Shown here piece after piece: positions 33,844 to 42,217 of a stretch of DNA of 64,000 bases. A program made the translations under genes and the position numbers. Source of the DNA: Flavobacterium araucananum (GTDB lineage: Bacteria > Bacteroidota > Bacteroidia > Flavobacteriales > Flavobacteriaceae); contig NZ_MUGS01000014.1 in the NCBI RefSeq assembly GCF_002222055.1, positions 118,042-182,041 on the forward strand, read 5' to 3'. Position 1 is the first letter of the stretch; each line of letters begins with the position of its first letter. The notes beneath the pieces were generated by a model, which had not been told where the DNA came from, made no database searches, and saw only the letters and a program-made list of their open reading frames with translations.

Positions 33844-34512
33844 ATGAAAACCAACGAAGAATTACAAAAAGACGTCCAGAATGCCATCAAATGGGAACCG
33901 CTTTTACATGCTGCAGAAATTGGAGTGACCGTAAAAGATGGTGTAGTGACCCTGACGGGTATTGTAGACGGATATTATAAAAAAAAGGAAGCTGAAACCG
34001 CGGCCAAAAATGTATCCGGGGTAAAGGCCGTTGTCGAGGAAATAGAGATCAAATACTCCAATACCTTTACCAAAACAGATAATGATATTGCCTTTGAGGT
34101 GTTAAAAGCCTTAAAGGACAACTGGTCAGTTGCCGAAGATCATGTTAAGGTAAAAGTAGAAGACGGCTGGGTTACACTTGAGGGCGAACTAACCTGGAAT
34201 TTTCAGAGACAAGACGCCAAAACTGCTATTAGCTTCCTGCCAGGAGTAAAAGGGGTGACCAATGAGATCAAAATTAAATCCGATATCAAGGATGCCATTG
34301 AAAAAAAGGATGTTGAAAAAGCGCTCGCAAGAAGCTGGTCACTCAACGCTAAAGATATTACAGTTACAGTAAATGGCACCAATGTGAAATTAACTGGTTT
34401 TGTTGACTCTGTTTACCAAAAAGATCAAGCTGAGAAAATCGTCTGGAAAACTCCGGGGATCTGGTCCATTGACAATGACCTTGTTGTGGAATATGATTAT
34501 GCCTTATTATAA
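33844..34512 (+). CDS. Three-BON-domain protein (paralog 2)
   Basis: This 222-residue protein is the closest paralog of the one at 21045. The first ~70 residues are nearly identical (MKTNEELQKDVQNAIKWEP, LHAAEIGVTVKDGVVTLTG). The second and third BON domains diverge more (VEDGWVTLEGELTWNF, NGTNVKLTGFVDSVYQK). No signal peptide is present. I find no copy of the shared promoter upstream, so it may be read through from 32662 or have its own control. The N-terminal similarity suggests a recent duplication or gene conversion. Confidence 0.9.
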   Translation: MKTNEELQKDVQNAIKWEPLLHAAEIGVTVKDGVVTLTGIVDGYYKKKEAETAAKNVSGVKAVVEEIEIKYSNTFTKTDNDIAFEVLKALKDNWSVAEDHVKVKVEDGWVTLEGELTWNFQRQDAKTAISFLPGVKGVTNEIKIKSDIKDAIEKKDVEKALARSWSLNAKDITVTVNGTNVKLTGFVDSVYQKDQAEKIVWKTPGIWSIDNDLVVEYDYALL

Positions 34513-34520
34513 AGGTTAAA

Positions 34521-34548
34521 AAAATAGAGGGCAACGTCCTCTATTTTT
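34521..34548 (+). terminator. Rho-independent terminator after BON paralog 2
   Basis: AATAGAGG pairs with CCTCTATT around a 7-nt loop, followed by a T-rich tract. Confidence 0.85.
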
Positions 34549-34616
34549 ATTTGCAGTTTGGGCTGATTAACCTGTCTATTAAATAAGGATTGTCAGAAGA
34601 TCCTTTAAACACTTAA

Positions 34617-35711
34617 ATGAGCATTATGATATCGATAAAAAGAGAAGGGATTATACTGGAGAAAACCGAACATGCATTTGAAGATGAGGGGGTAATGAAT
34701 CCGGCTGTTATCAAAAACGGAGATACTGTTCATCTTTTTTATCGGGCCGTGAGCCATGGTAATTATTCCACTATAGGCTATTGTAAACTAGAGGGGCCCT
34801 TAAACGTTGTTCACAGGAACACTGTACCTATGATTATTGCTGAATTTGATTACGAAAGTCACGGATTAGAAGATCCAAGAATAGTAAAAATCGAAGAAAT
34901 ATATTATCTGACCTATACCGCTTTTGATGGCGTAAACGCGTTAGGCTGTCTGGCAATTTCTAAAGATTTAATCCATTTTGAAAAAAAAGGAATAATTGTC
35001 CCCACTATTACCTATGCTGAGTTTAATCAATTGACAAACGCTAAAAATTTAAACAACAGCAAATATTTCAGATACAACCAGCACAATGGAATGGTCGAAA
35101 AAGATGGAAAAAAAATACTCCTGTGGGATAAAAACGTTATTTTCTTTCCCAGAAAAATAAACGGCAAATTCTGTTTTATGCACCGCATTAAACCCGAAAT
35201 CCAGATTATTGTTGCTGTTACATCACTTGAGTGCCTAACAGCCGCGTTCTATAATAATTACTTCATGAATTTTAATGACCATATTCTGCTCTCACCTAAA
35301 TACGATCATGAATCCAGTTATGTAGGCGGCGGATGTCCGCCGATAGAAACACCAAAGGGATGGCTTATTATTTACCATGGGGTCAAGGACAGCATCGATG
35401 GATACGTATATTCAGCCTGTGCCGCTTTACTGGATCTTGATAATCCTCAAATTGAAATAGCACGCCTGCCCTATCCTCTTTTTAGCCCAAAAAAGGATTG
35501 GGAATTAGAAGGAGCAGTAAATAATGTGTGTTTCCCCACCGGAACAGTTGTCTTTAGCGATACTTTATATATTTATTATGGCGCGGCAGATGAACAAATA
35601 GCCTGCGTATCGGTCAGCTTATCAGGTCTGGTTAATGAATTAATGCTTAATACTAAAAAAAATGATAATTACGACTCCCCTTCGCAAGAGTATTGGCCTA
35701 ATGGCAAATAA
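34617..35711 (+). CDS. GH130-family glycoside phosphorylase/hydrolase
   Basis: This 364-residue five-bladed propeller protein has family-130 landmarks: GVMNPAVIKNGDTVHLFYRAVS, GLEDPRIVKIEEIYYLTYTAFDG (with the catalytic Asp), GGGCPPIETPKGWLIIYHG, and YYGAADEQIACV near the end. GH130 members are mainly beta-mannoside phosphorylases or hydrolases. Without a signal peptide it is cytoplasmic. The downstream gene, a large glycosyltransferase fusion, overlaps it by 11 bp, so the two proteins probably act on the same mannose- or glucose-containing glycan. An in-frame ATG at 34626 is an alternative start. Confidence 0.87.
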   Translation: MSIMISIKREGIILEKTEHAFEDEGVMNPAVIKNGDTVHLFYRAVSHGNYSTIGYCKLEGPLNVVHRNTVPMIIAEFDYESHGLEDPRIVKIEEIYYLTYTAFDGVNALGCLAISKDLIHFEKKGIIVPTITYAEFNQLTNAKNLNNSKYFRYNQHNGMVEKDGKKILLWDKNVIFFPRKINGKFCFMHRIKPEIQIIVAVTSLECLTAAFYNNYFMNFNDHILLSPKYDHESSYVGGGCPPIETPKGWLIIYHGVKDSIDGYVYSACAALLDLDNPQIEIARLPYPLFSPKKDWELEGAVNNVCFPTGTVVFSDTLYIYYGAADEQIACVSVSLSGLVNELMLNTKKNDNYDSPSQEYWPNGK

Positions 35712-38013
35712 AATAAATACAATTATTTCAGAGGATCAAAAAGAACTAAAAACTCCTGAAATTTTATTTATTACCTCATTTCCTTCACGGGAATGCGGTA
35801 TTGCAACCTATTCTGAAGATTTAATTGCTGCTTTAAACAATAAATTTGAGCAATCTTTTACAATAAAGGTCGCTGCCCTGGAATCCATCAATGACAGCTA
35901 TATTTATGGTGATACTGTAAATCAAATTCTTAAAACGGATTCTGCTGCTTCCTACCTGAAGCTTTCTGAGTACTGCAATACTGATAAAGCAGTAAAACTA
36001 ATCTTAATACAACATGAATTCGGGCTCTTTAAAAATAATGAGACTGATTTGATTAAATTTTTAAGCGCTTCAATAAAGCCTGTTTTAATTGTCCTTCATA
36101 CGGTTCTGCCTCACCCCAATGGGGATATAAAAAGAAATATTATCGAAATGGATACCCTTATCGACGGATTTATTGTCATGACTCAAAGATCGGCTACATT
36201 GCTGGAGAGCGTTTATGGCATTGACAAGGGGAAAATTTCTGTTATTGCCCATGGAACGCATTTGGTAAAACATCGGGATAAAAAAATATTAAAAGAAAAA
36301 TACGGGCTTTCAGGTAAAAAGGTAATCTCTACGTTCGGACTCTTGAGTTCTGGTAAATCGATTGAAACCACCTTAGATGCATTACCGGTTATCTCGAGCC
36401 AATATCCTGATGTTTTATTTCTGATTATTGGCAAAACCCACCCAACGGTGGTTAGAGAGGAAGGAGAAAAATACCGTGATTTTCTAAAAAAAAGAGTCGA
36501 AATCTTAGGGCTGCAGGCGCATGTAAAATTCATTAATGCCTACTTGCCTTTAGAGGAATTACTTGAATACTTGCAGCTTACAGATATTTATCTTTTTACT
36601 TCCAATGATCCCCATCAGGCTGTAAGCGGCACTTTTTCCTATGCCATTAGCTGCGGGTGTCCTATTATTTCTACCCCCATTCCGCATGCACTTGAAGTGC
36701 TTGAAGATGGAACGGGAGTTATCATTGAATTTGAAAATACAATACAATTGGCTGAAGAAGTCATGAGGCTTTTAAAAAATCCACAATTGCGTAAAAATAT
36801 CTCTGCCAACGGTATACACAAAATGGCACCAACGGCATGGGAGAATTCCGCAATTGCACATGCAGGGTTATTTAAAAAAATTATATCCGGAAAAATAGCA
36901 CTGCATTATAAAATCCCGGAAATAAATCTGAGTCATTTCAAAAATTTGACCACTTCATTTGCCATGATACAATTCTCAGTAATTAACCATCCTGATATCG
37001 ATACGGGCTATACTTTAGATGACAACGCACGGGCGCTGGTAGCCATTTGCCAGCATTATGAATTGAAAAGGGAGCCTGAGGATTTAGAACTCATTGAAAA
37101 ATATTACAGCTTTATCAAATTTTGTCTGCAGCCAGATGGGAGTTTTTTGAACTATGTCAGCAAAGATCAAGAATTTACCAACCAAAATAGCGAAAATCTG
37201 GAGGATTCCAACGGAAGAGCAATCTGGGCTCTGGGTTTCATGCTGTCCCTTTCGAGTATTTTTCCTCTCGGATTTACAGCAGATGCCGCAAAGACCATCA
37301 AGACAGCTTTACAAAAAGTAAATACAATCTATTCCACAAGGGCAATGGCATTTGTAATTAAAGGAGTTTATTATCGTAACAAAAATGCTGTAGATTTTGA
37401 AAATATTGCACTTATAAAACTGCTTTCGAATCGATTGGTGAAAATGTACAGGCACGAATGTAAATCTAACTGGAAATGGTTTGAAAGCTACCTGACTTAT
37501 GGCAACAGTATACTGCCAGAAGCGCTTCTTTGTGCCTACTTAGCCACGGGCGAATATCAATATAAGGAAGCTGCCAAAGAATCTTTTGATTTTCTTTTAT
37601 CCCGCATTTTTACCGAGAACAAGATCAAAGTAATATCCAATAAGGGATGGCTTGATTCGAGCAGGCAAAACAAAGAAACCATAGGCGGAGAACAGCCTAT
37701 TGATGTTGCCTATACGATTCTTGCCCTGGAGAGATTCAATACTGTTTTTAAAAATTCATCGTATCTGGAAAAAATGGAAACTGCCTTTAGCTGGTTCTTA
37801 GGCAACAATCATCTGCAGAAGATAATCTATAATCCATGCACTGGAGGATGTTATGATGGTCTGGAAGAAAATTATATTAATCTGAATCAGGGTGCAGAAT
37901 CTACAGTAAGCTATTTAATGGCCCGTTTAACCATGGAAAAATATGCTGCCAAAAAGGAACAGCTTTATAAAAACAGAAACAAAATCAATCTTTCAGAACC
38001 TATTAGAGTATAA
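35701..38013 (+). CDS. Glycosyltransferase fused to C-terminal helical glycan domain
   Basis: The ~770-residue protein from ATG 35701 has an N-terminal GT-B glycosyltransferase of the GT4 type (about 15-400). It contains SFPSRECGIATYSEDL, VISTFGLLSSGKSIETTLDAL, and LFTSNDPHQAVSGTFSYAISCGCP. The C-terminal ~350 residues are an (alpha/alpha)-barrel-like helical domain with TLDDNARALVAICQHY, LEDSNGRAIWALG and the QPIDVAYTILALERF segment. Its architecture is shared by proteins encoded beside GH130 in Bacteroidota. The 11-bp overlap with GH130 supports a coupled pair. Exact product is unknown. Confidence 0.82.
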   Translation: MANKINTIISEDQKELKTPEILFITSFPSRECGIATYSEDLIAALNNKFEQSFTIKVAALESINDSYIYGDTVNQILKTDSAASYLKLSEYCNTDKAVKLILIQHEFGLFKNNETDLIKFLSASIKPVLIVLHTVLPHPNGDIKRNIIEMDTLIDGFIVMTQRSATLLESVYGIDKGKISVIAHGTHLVKHRDKKILKEKYGLSGKKVISTFGLLSSGKSIETTLDALPVISSQYPDVLFLIIGKTHPTVVREEGEKYRDFLKKRVEILGLQAHVKFINAYLPLEELLEYLQLTDIYLFTSNDPHQAVSGTFSYAISCGCPIISTPIPHALEVLEDGTGVIIEFENTIQLAEEVMRLLKNPQLRKNISANGIHKMAPTAWENSAIAHAGLFKKIISGKIALHYKIPEINLSHFKNLTTSFAMIQFSVINHPDIDTGYTLDDNARALVAICQHYELKREPEDLELIEKYYSFIKFCLQPDGSFLNYVSKDQEFTNQNSENLEDSNGRAIWALGFMLSLSSIFPLGFTADAAKTIKTALQKVNTIYSTRAMAFVIKGVYYRNKNAVDFENIALIKLLSNRLVKMYRHECKSNWKWFESYLTYGNSILPEALLCAYLATGEYQYKEAAKESFDFLLSRIFTENKIKVISNKGWLDSSRQNKETIGGEQPIDVAYTILALERFNTVFKNSSYLEKMETAFSWFLGNNHLQKIIYNPCTGGCYDGLEENYINLNQGAESTVSYLMARLTMEKYAAKKEQLYKNRNKINLSEPIRV

Positions 38014-38072
38014 AACATGTAAATCATTATCCAAAAATATTGGTAAAAAACAAATCTGATCACTCCGATGAT

Positions 38073-38675
38073 TTAAAGATACTTCACTTCCGAGAGCTCT
38101 AGTTTTGTATTAAATTCATAAAGTCGGGGCTGGCCTGTAGGGATGTTTACTTTGACAATATCAAGCGGATTGATGTTTTCAAGGTACATCATCAGGGATC
38201 TTAAACTGTTGCCATGGGCCACCAGTAAAACATTTTGTCCCATTTTTAATTTCAGTTCTATTTCTGCTTTATAATAAGGAACCACGCGGTTATAGGTATC
38301 AAGCAGGCTTTCTCCTCCGGGAGGACATATATCATAACTTCTTCTCCATATATCCACCTGGGCCAAACCGTACTTTTGCGCTGTTTCATCTTTGTTGAGT
38401 CCTTGCAAAGTACCGTACATACGCTCATTAAAAGCTTTATTTTTTACAATAGGAATCGTCACTTTCATTTCATTCAGGATAATCCGCAGGCTCTCCTGTG
38501 CCCTTATAAGCATGGAAGTATAGGCAATATCAAAAACATAACCGATCAGTTTTTGACCTGCCAGCTTCGCCTGTTCTTTTCCCAGGTCAGTAAGGGGAAT
38601 ATCCAGTATTCCTGTAAAACGGTTCTCTAAATTATAAACAGATTGTCCGTGTCTGACAAAGATTAATAGTGCCAT
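38073..38675 (-). CDS. gpmA: 2,3-bisphosphoglycerate-dependent phosphoglycerate mutase
   Basis: This 200-residue histidine phosphatase-fold enzyme has FVRHGQSVYN (catalytic His9), FTGILDIPLTDLGKEQA, FNERMYGTLQGLNKDE (catalytic Glu), RRSYDICPPGGESL, and VAHGNSLRSLMMYLE. These residues are specific to dPGM rather than general phosphatases. It is shorter than E. coli GpmA (about 250), as is usual for the compact Bacteroidota form. It converts 3- and 2-phosphoglycerate in glycolysis. It is convergent with the glycosyltransferase gene and divergent from promoter site at 38737. Confidence 0.9.
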   Translation of the reverse strand: MALLIFVRHGQSVYNLENRFTGILDIPLTDLGKEQAKLAGQKLIGYVFDIAYTSMLIRAQESLRIILNEMKVTIPIVKNKAFNERMYGTLQGLNKDETAQKYGLAQVDIWRRSYDICPPGGESLLDTYNRVVPYYKAEIELKLKMGQNVLLVAHGNSLRSLMMYLENINPLDIVKVNIPTGQPRLYEFNTKLELSEVKYL

Positions 38676-38736
38676 TTTTTTTCTTTAAAACCAGTATCAA
38701 AGCTAAGGTAAAAATAGTCTAAAAAAGTGTTCCAGA

Positions 38737-38792
38737 TCACTTATTGCAATGTTGATAATCATTTCACTACTGGCTGTTTTAGGCCAAATTTG
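38737..38792 (+). promoter_or_regulatory. Shared stress-island promoter, 33-residue peptide site
   Basis: TCACTT (38737), ATCATT (38758), CAAATTTG -7 box with TTTG at 38789, 57 bp before ATG 38850. The block AAAAAAGTGTT...AGATCACTT upstream matches the site at 18383 at identical spacing. Confidence 0.75.
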
Positions 38793-38849
38793 CTAGATAG
38801 TTTTAAAAACTAAATCTTATAAAATTCAATCATTCTAAAAATTATAAGC

Positions 38850-38951
38850 ATGAAAACAATATTCGCACTTATCGCACTGGCAGCCTTAACAGCTACTATT
38901 CTTATGGATACTGTAGGCAGAAGAGTCAAACCAACTAAAACCAAGTCATAA
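38850..38951 (+). CDS. 33-residue membrane peptide
   Basis: The small ORF encodes MKTIFALIALAALTATILMD followed by TVGRRVKPTKTKS. One hydrophobic helix is followed by a basic tail, which is the pattern of single-span stress peptides or a short exported peptide. It starts 57 bp after a clear copy of the shared promoter and ends 17 bp before the DUF6629 gene. Position and composition support a real gene, but there is no homology evidence from sequence alone. Confidence 0.55.
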   Translation: MKTIFALIALAALTATILMDTVGRRVKPTKTKS

Positions 38952-38968
38952 ACCTAACCTATTATCTT

Positions 38969-39652
38969 ATGTGTTTTTCTGCTACAGCAAGTTTTAGTGC
39001 CGGGATTGTACTTAGCGTTATTGGAGTCGCCTGTATAAACAAAATACAGCATCGCTCACAAACCATGTTTGCCTTAATCCCCTTTATATTTGCCGTACAG
39101 CAGTTCTCTGAGGGATTATTATGGCTGTCCATTCCGAGTACGAAGTGGTCCTACCTGCAAACCGGCATCACTTATTTTTACCTGATTATCGCACAAATTA
39201 TCTGGCCCGTCTGGGTTCCGGTTGCCATACTGCTTTTGGAAAAAGAACAATCCCGAAAGCAAATGCAAAGAATACTTGTGGCAATTGGGATGCTTGTATC
39301 GATGTACCTTACTTACTGTTTGTTCCATTTTAATATCAGATCCGAGATTGATTGTTATCACATAGCCTATATCCAGACTTATCCTGAATCCTTTCGGGTA
39401 ATGGGTGGATTGCTTTATATCATCGCTACAATACTCCCGCCTTTCTTTTCACACATCAGACGCATGTGGTGGTTAGGAATTATGGTCTTTATATCCTATA
39501 TCATTACAACTGTTTTTTATGAAAGTTATCTCGTATCGGTATGGTGCTTTTTTGCTTCTGTCATTAGTTTATCGGTATACCTGATCATGTCAGAAATAAG
39601 AATGAGTCATCGCGAAGAAATATACATGAAAAGAGCCATAGATCAGAACTAA
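38969..39652 (+). CDS. DUF6629-type multi-pass membrane protein
   Basis: This 227-residue integral membrane protein starts MCFSATASFSAGIVLSVIG, the conserved N-terminus of this family of unknown function. It has about seven hydrophobic helices including QQFSEGLLWLSIPS, IIAQIIWPVWVPVAILLL and a C-terminal pair ending near LIMSEIRMS. It follows the 33-residue peptide by 17 bp, so it is likely to be expressed from the same shared promoter. Confidence 0.8.
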   Translation: MCFSATASFSAGIVLSVIGVACINKIQHRSQTMFALIPFIFAVQQFSEGLLWLSIPSTKWSYLQTGITYFYLIIAQIIWPVWVPVAILLLEKEQSRKQMQRILVAIGMLVSMYLTYCLFHFNIRSEIDCYHIAYIQTYPESFRVMGGLLYIIATILPPFFSHIRRMWWLGIMVFISYIITTVFYESYLVSVWCFFASVISLSVYLIMSEIRMSHREEIYMKRAIDQN

Positions 39653-39734
39653 GAAATAGAACAACTAGACTTTGCAGGCTGAGCATTTAAAAAAGGAATC
39701 AACTAATATATTTCATCCCGATATGTAATTGGAA

Positions 39735-39790
39735 TCAGTTTTTAGAATGTCGAGAATCATTTATTAAGACTTTGATAAGGTGCAACTTTG
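39735..39790 (+). promoter_or_regulatory. Shared stress-island promoter, BON paralog 3 site
   Basis: TCAGTT (39735; one mismatch), ATCATT (39756), CAACTTTG -7 box with TTTG at 39787, 22 bp before ATG 39813. Confidence 0.72.
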
Positions 39791-39812
39791 CTTCAATAAA
39801 TATAGTAAGCAA

Positions 39813-40472
39813 ATGAAAACCAACGAAGAATTACAACAAAAAGTCATAGAAGCTATCAATTGGGAACCTTTGTTATCAGCTGCAGAAATTGGAGTTACAG
39901 CTTTCGATGGAATTGTTACCCTAACGGGCTGCGTAAATAGTTATGCCAAAAAAGAAGAAGCAGAAAGAGCTGCTAAAAATGTATCGGGCGTAAAGGTGGT
40001 TGTAGAAAAAATTGAAGTTGTGCTAAACAACAAAACTCAAAAATCAGATAACGAAATTGCCGCAGAAATTATAAACGCTTTCAAATGGCATTGGGATATT
40101 CCACATGACAGAGTGCAGGTAAAAGTCGAAAAGGGCTGGGTAACCCTTACCGGATCCTTGGAATGGAACTACCAGAAAGAAGAAGCTAAAAAAGCTGTAA
40201 GCGTGCTCATTGGTGTCAAGGGTATTATCAATAACATTATGATCATCTCTTTATCCAAAGACCGGATTAATAAAAAAGACATTGAGGATGCTATAGAACG
40301 AAACAAAATTATAGGAAATACCAAAATCAAAGTGGAGGTTCTGGACAATTCTGTTACGTTAAAAGGGAATGTCGAATCCTGGTTTCAAAAAAATGAAGCA
40401 AGCCGTCTGGCCTGGAAAGCCCCTGGTGTACTGGAGGTTAAAAACAACTTACATGTAGACCTTAAACAATAG
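39813..40472 (+). CDS. Three-BON-domain protein (paralog 3)
   Basis: This 219-residue protein from ATG 39813 has the three-BON layout: TAFDGIVTLTGCVNSYAKK, VKVEKGWVTLTGSLEWNYQK, and VLDNSVTLKGNVESWFQKN. Its start (MKTNEELQQKVIEAINWEPL) matches paralogs 1 and 2. A frame from 39780 would place the -7 box inside the coding sequence and so is rejected. The shared promoter lies just upstream. The first gene of a probable unit with the next two small genes. Confidence 0.9.
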   Translation: MKTNEELQQKVIEAINWEPLLSAAEIGVTAFDGIVTLTGCVNSYAKKEEAERAAKNVSGVKVVVEKIEVVLNNKTQKSDNEIAAEIINAFKWHWDIPHDRVQVKVEKGWVTLTGSLEWNYQKEEAKKAVSVLIGVKGIINNIMIISLSKDRINKKDIEDAIERNKIIGNTKIKVEVLDNSVTLKGNVESWFQKNEASRLAWKAPGVLEVKNNLHVDLKQ

Positions 40473-40506
40473 CCCCGGAACAATCCCTGGAAAAAAAACA
40501 TGAATT

Positions 40507-40818
40507 ATGGAAAAAGTAAATATGGACAGCCTGGTCACTGTACTGGCTGAAATTGAAAACATGGGATTTACATCCCAATTTGAGGTGAATGGAAAAAGTC
40601 TGGTTTCACTCAAAACAGACCATCACTTTATGGCTAATGAAATAAAAATTGCCCATTTCTATCGTTTTGAAGGCGAATCAAATCCTGAGGACTCTTCGAT
40701 TATGTACGCAATTGAGACTAATAGTAATGAAAAAGGCACCCTTGTAGATGGTTACGGAACTCAAGCAGACCCTGCAACAGCAGATTTTATGCGTAAAGTA
40801 AATGACATTCATAAATAA
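40507..40818 (+). CDS. Small hypothetical protein, widespread in Bacteroidota
   Basis: This 103-residue soluble protein reads TVLAEIENMGFTSQFEVNG, then HHFMANEIKIAHFYRFEGES and NPEDSSIMYAIETN. It resembles a family in Bacteroidota often labelled phosphoribosylpyrophosphate-synthetase-like because of the HFYRFEGxSNPxDSSxxYAI block, although no PRPP enzyme activity is evident. It lies 34 bp after BON paralog 3 and 17 bp before a membrane protein gene, so the three may be one transcript. Function unknown. Confidence 0.65.
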   Translation: MEKVNMDSLVTVLAEIENMGFTSQFEVNGKSLVSLKTDHHFMANEIKIAHFYRFEGESNPEDSSIMYAIETNSNEKGTLVDGYGTQADPATADFMRKVNDIHK

Positions 40819-40835
40819 CAAACCACACACTTAAG

Positions 40836-41315
40836 ATGAAAAAACTGAATCCCGCCATTGCTGTCATTTTTGTAATCTCTATAAGTATCATTCTACTCAA
40901 CCGATATACCCAGTTTCATATCAATGATTATAGGGTACATTACTTTTTTTTGTTTTTTGCAGCCTCATCACTGGTAATTATTATCGGACAATTCTTTAGA
41001 AAACTCCAAACCAACTGGTCCATTATTTTAGTCTTTATAATCATTGGAATTTTATGCGGACTCAAAGCTTTCTTTACATGGGGCGGAGACTGGAAAACAC
41101 AAATAGTACTTTACCGAAATATTGAGAATCCGGCTAAAACAATTAATTATCAGCTTCGCGGAGACCGGTTTGCATTTGGCTATAAAAAACGTGTTGTAGG
41201 CATCTATCGTTTAGCGCCTTTTATGGAATGGACAACAGATCTGGATACGCTTCATTTGGATAAGACAAAATGGACAAAATTAAATCTGAACCTAAATGAA
41301 ATGAAACTGAAATAG
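40836..41315 (+). CDS. Membrane hypothetical protein
   Basis: This 159-residue protein has three N-terminal membrane helices (about 6-23, 34-52, 62-80). A soluble C-terminal half follows, with RNIENPAKTINYQLRGDRF and FALGYKKRVV-like basic segments. I recognise no family. It follows the previous gene by 17 bp and precedes the universal stress protein gene after a 78-bp gap. Confidence 0.6.
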   Translation: MKKLNPAIAVIFVISISIILLNRYTQFHINDYRVHYFFLFFAASSLVIIIGQFFRKLQTNWSIILVFIIIGILCGLKAFFTWGGDWKTQIVLYRNIENPAKTINYQLRGDRFAFGYKKRVVGIYRLAPFMEWTTDLDTLHLDKTKWTKLNLNLNEMKLK

Positions 41316-41393
41316 GAAAATAATAATCTAATACCTACTGAAATAAATTTAGATAAACCTTCAAATGAAAATTTCAGTTTTAAAATAAATACC

Positions 41394-42203
41394 ATGAAAA
41401 AATTACTTGTTACAACAGACTTCTCGAGTATCTCAAGGGCAGCAATACGATTTGCGATTCAATTTGCTGCTCAGACTCCCTGTGAACTCATATTCTATAG
41501 TGTAAATACCAAAACCTTTGAGGATAATATCGACAACTATTATAAAAAAACCACGCAGGATTATAAACTTAAAAAATTCATCCTATCCATTTACAAAACA
41601 ACCAAAAAAGAGCCTGGTAAGGCTGAATTTGTAACCGAGAACCATACTCACGTAGACCAGGCCATTATTGCGTATGCACAAAAATGCCATGCCGATTTTA
41701 TTTGTATCAATACATCCGGACCAGGGATATTTAATCAATTAATAGGAACTACTGCCACAAAATTGATTACTACTTCCCCTATTCCGCTTTTGGTTATTCC
41801 TTATAACTATCGCATGAAGGCAATACATCTTTTATTATACGCCTCAGATCTTGTAAAGCTGGGTGTGGAACTGCCTTTTGTTAAAAAATTTGCAGCCCTT
41901 TTTGCTGCAGATGTGGCATTGTATCATTATAACGAATTATTGGATCAGGGTAATTTCAAGGAAGATTTCAATAAGATAGCCCAAAACTACCAATCGGATA
42001 AAGTCTCTTTTAATTTTAAAAAATTAAATATCGAATATTCCCTGCTCAATCATTTAAAAGTAGATATAAGAACAATAAGACCCTCAATTGTTGTCATGTT
42101 TACAAAACAAAACCGCGACTGGTTTGAACGCCACTTTCTTTCGAGTAAAACCAAGGAATTTGGTTTTGACACCCATACTCCTATACTTGTTTTCAGAAAG
42201 TAA
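41394..42203 (+). CDS. Universal stress protein, tandem-domain type
   Basis: This 269-residue protein has two universal stress domains. The first starts MKKLLVTTDFSSISRAAIRFAIQFA and ends with the nucleotide-loop-like GPGIFNQLIGTTATKLITTSPIPLLVIP (GxxGxxxG pattern partly kept). The second (about 140-269) is more divergent and ends HTPILVFRK. The tandem form is common in Bacteroidota. It is encoded 14 bp before a P-type ATPase, which suggests joint control of ion homeostasis under stress. No shared promoter copy was found directly upstream. Confidence 0.87.
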   Translation: MKKLLVTTDFSSISRAAIRFAIQFAAQTPCELIFYSVNTKTFEDNIDNYYKKTTQDYKLKKFILSIYKTTKKEPGKAEFVTENHTHVDQAIIAYAQKCHADFICINTSGPGIFNQLIGTTATKLITTSPIPLLVIPYNYRMKAIHLLLYASDLVKLGVELPFVKKFAALFAADVALYHYNELLDQGNFKEDFNKIAQNYQSDKVSFNFKKLNIEYSLLNHLKVDIRTIRPSIVVMFTKQNRDWFERHFLSSKTKEFGFDTHTPILVFRK

Positions 42204-42217
42204 AAAATAGTTAAATA

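Noticed and set aside
41316..41393. Shared promoter before the universal stress protein/P-type ATPase operon
   Set aside because: No RTCATT-N25-TTTG arrangement is found, although the gene content would fit the regulon.
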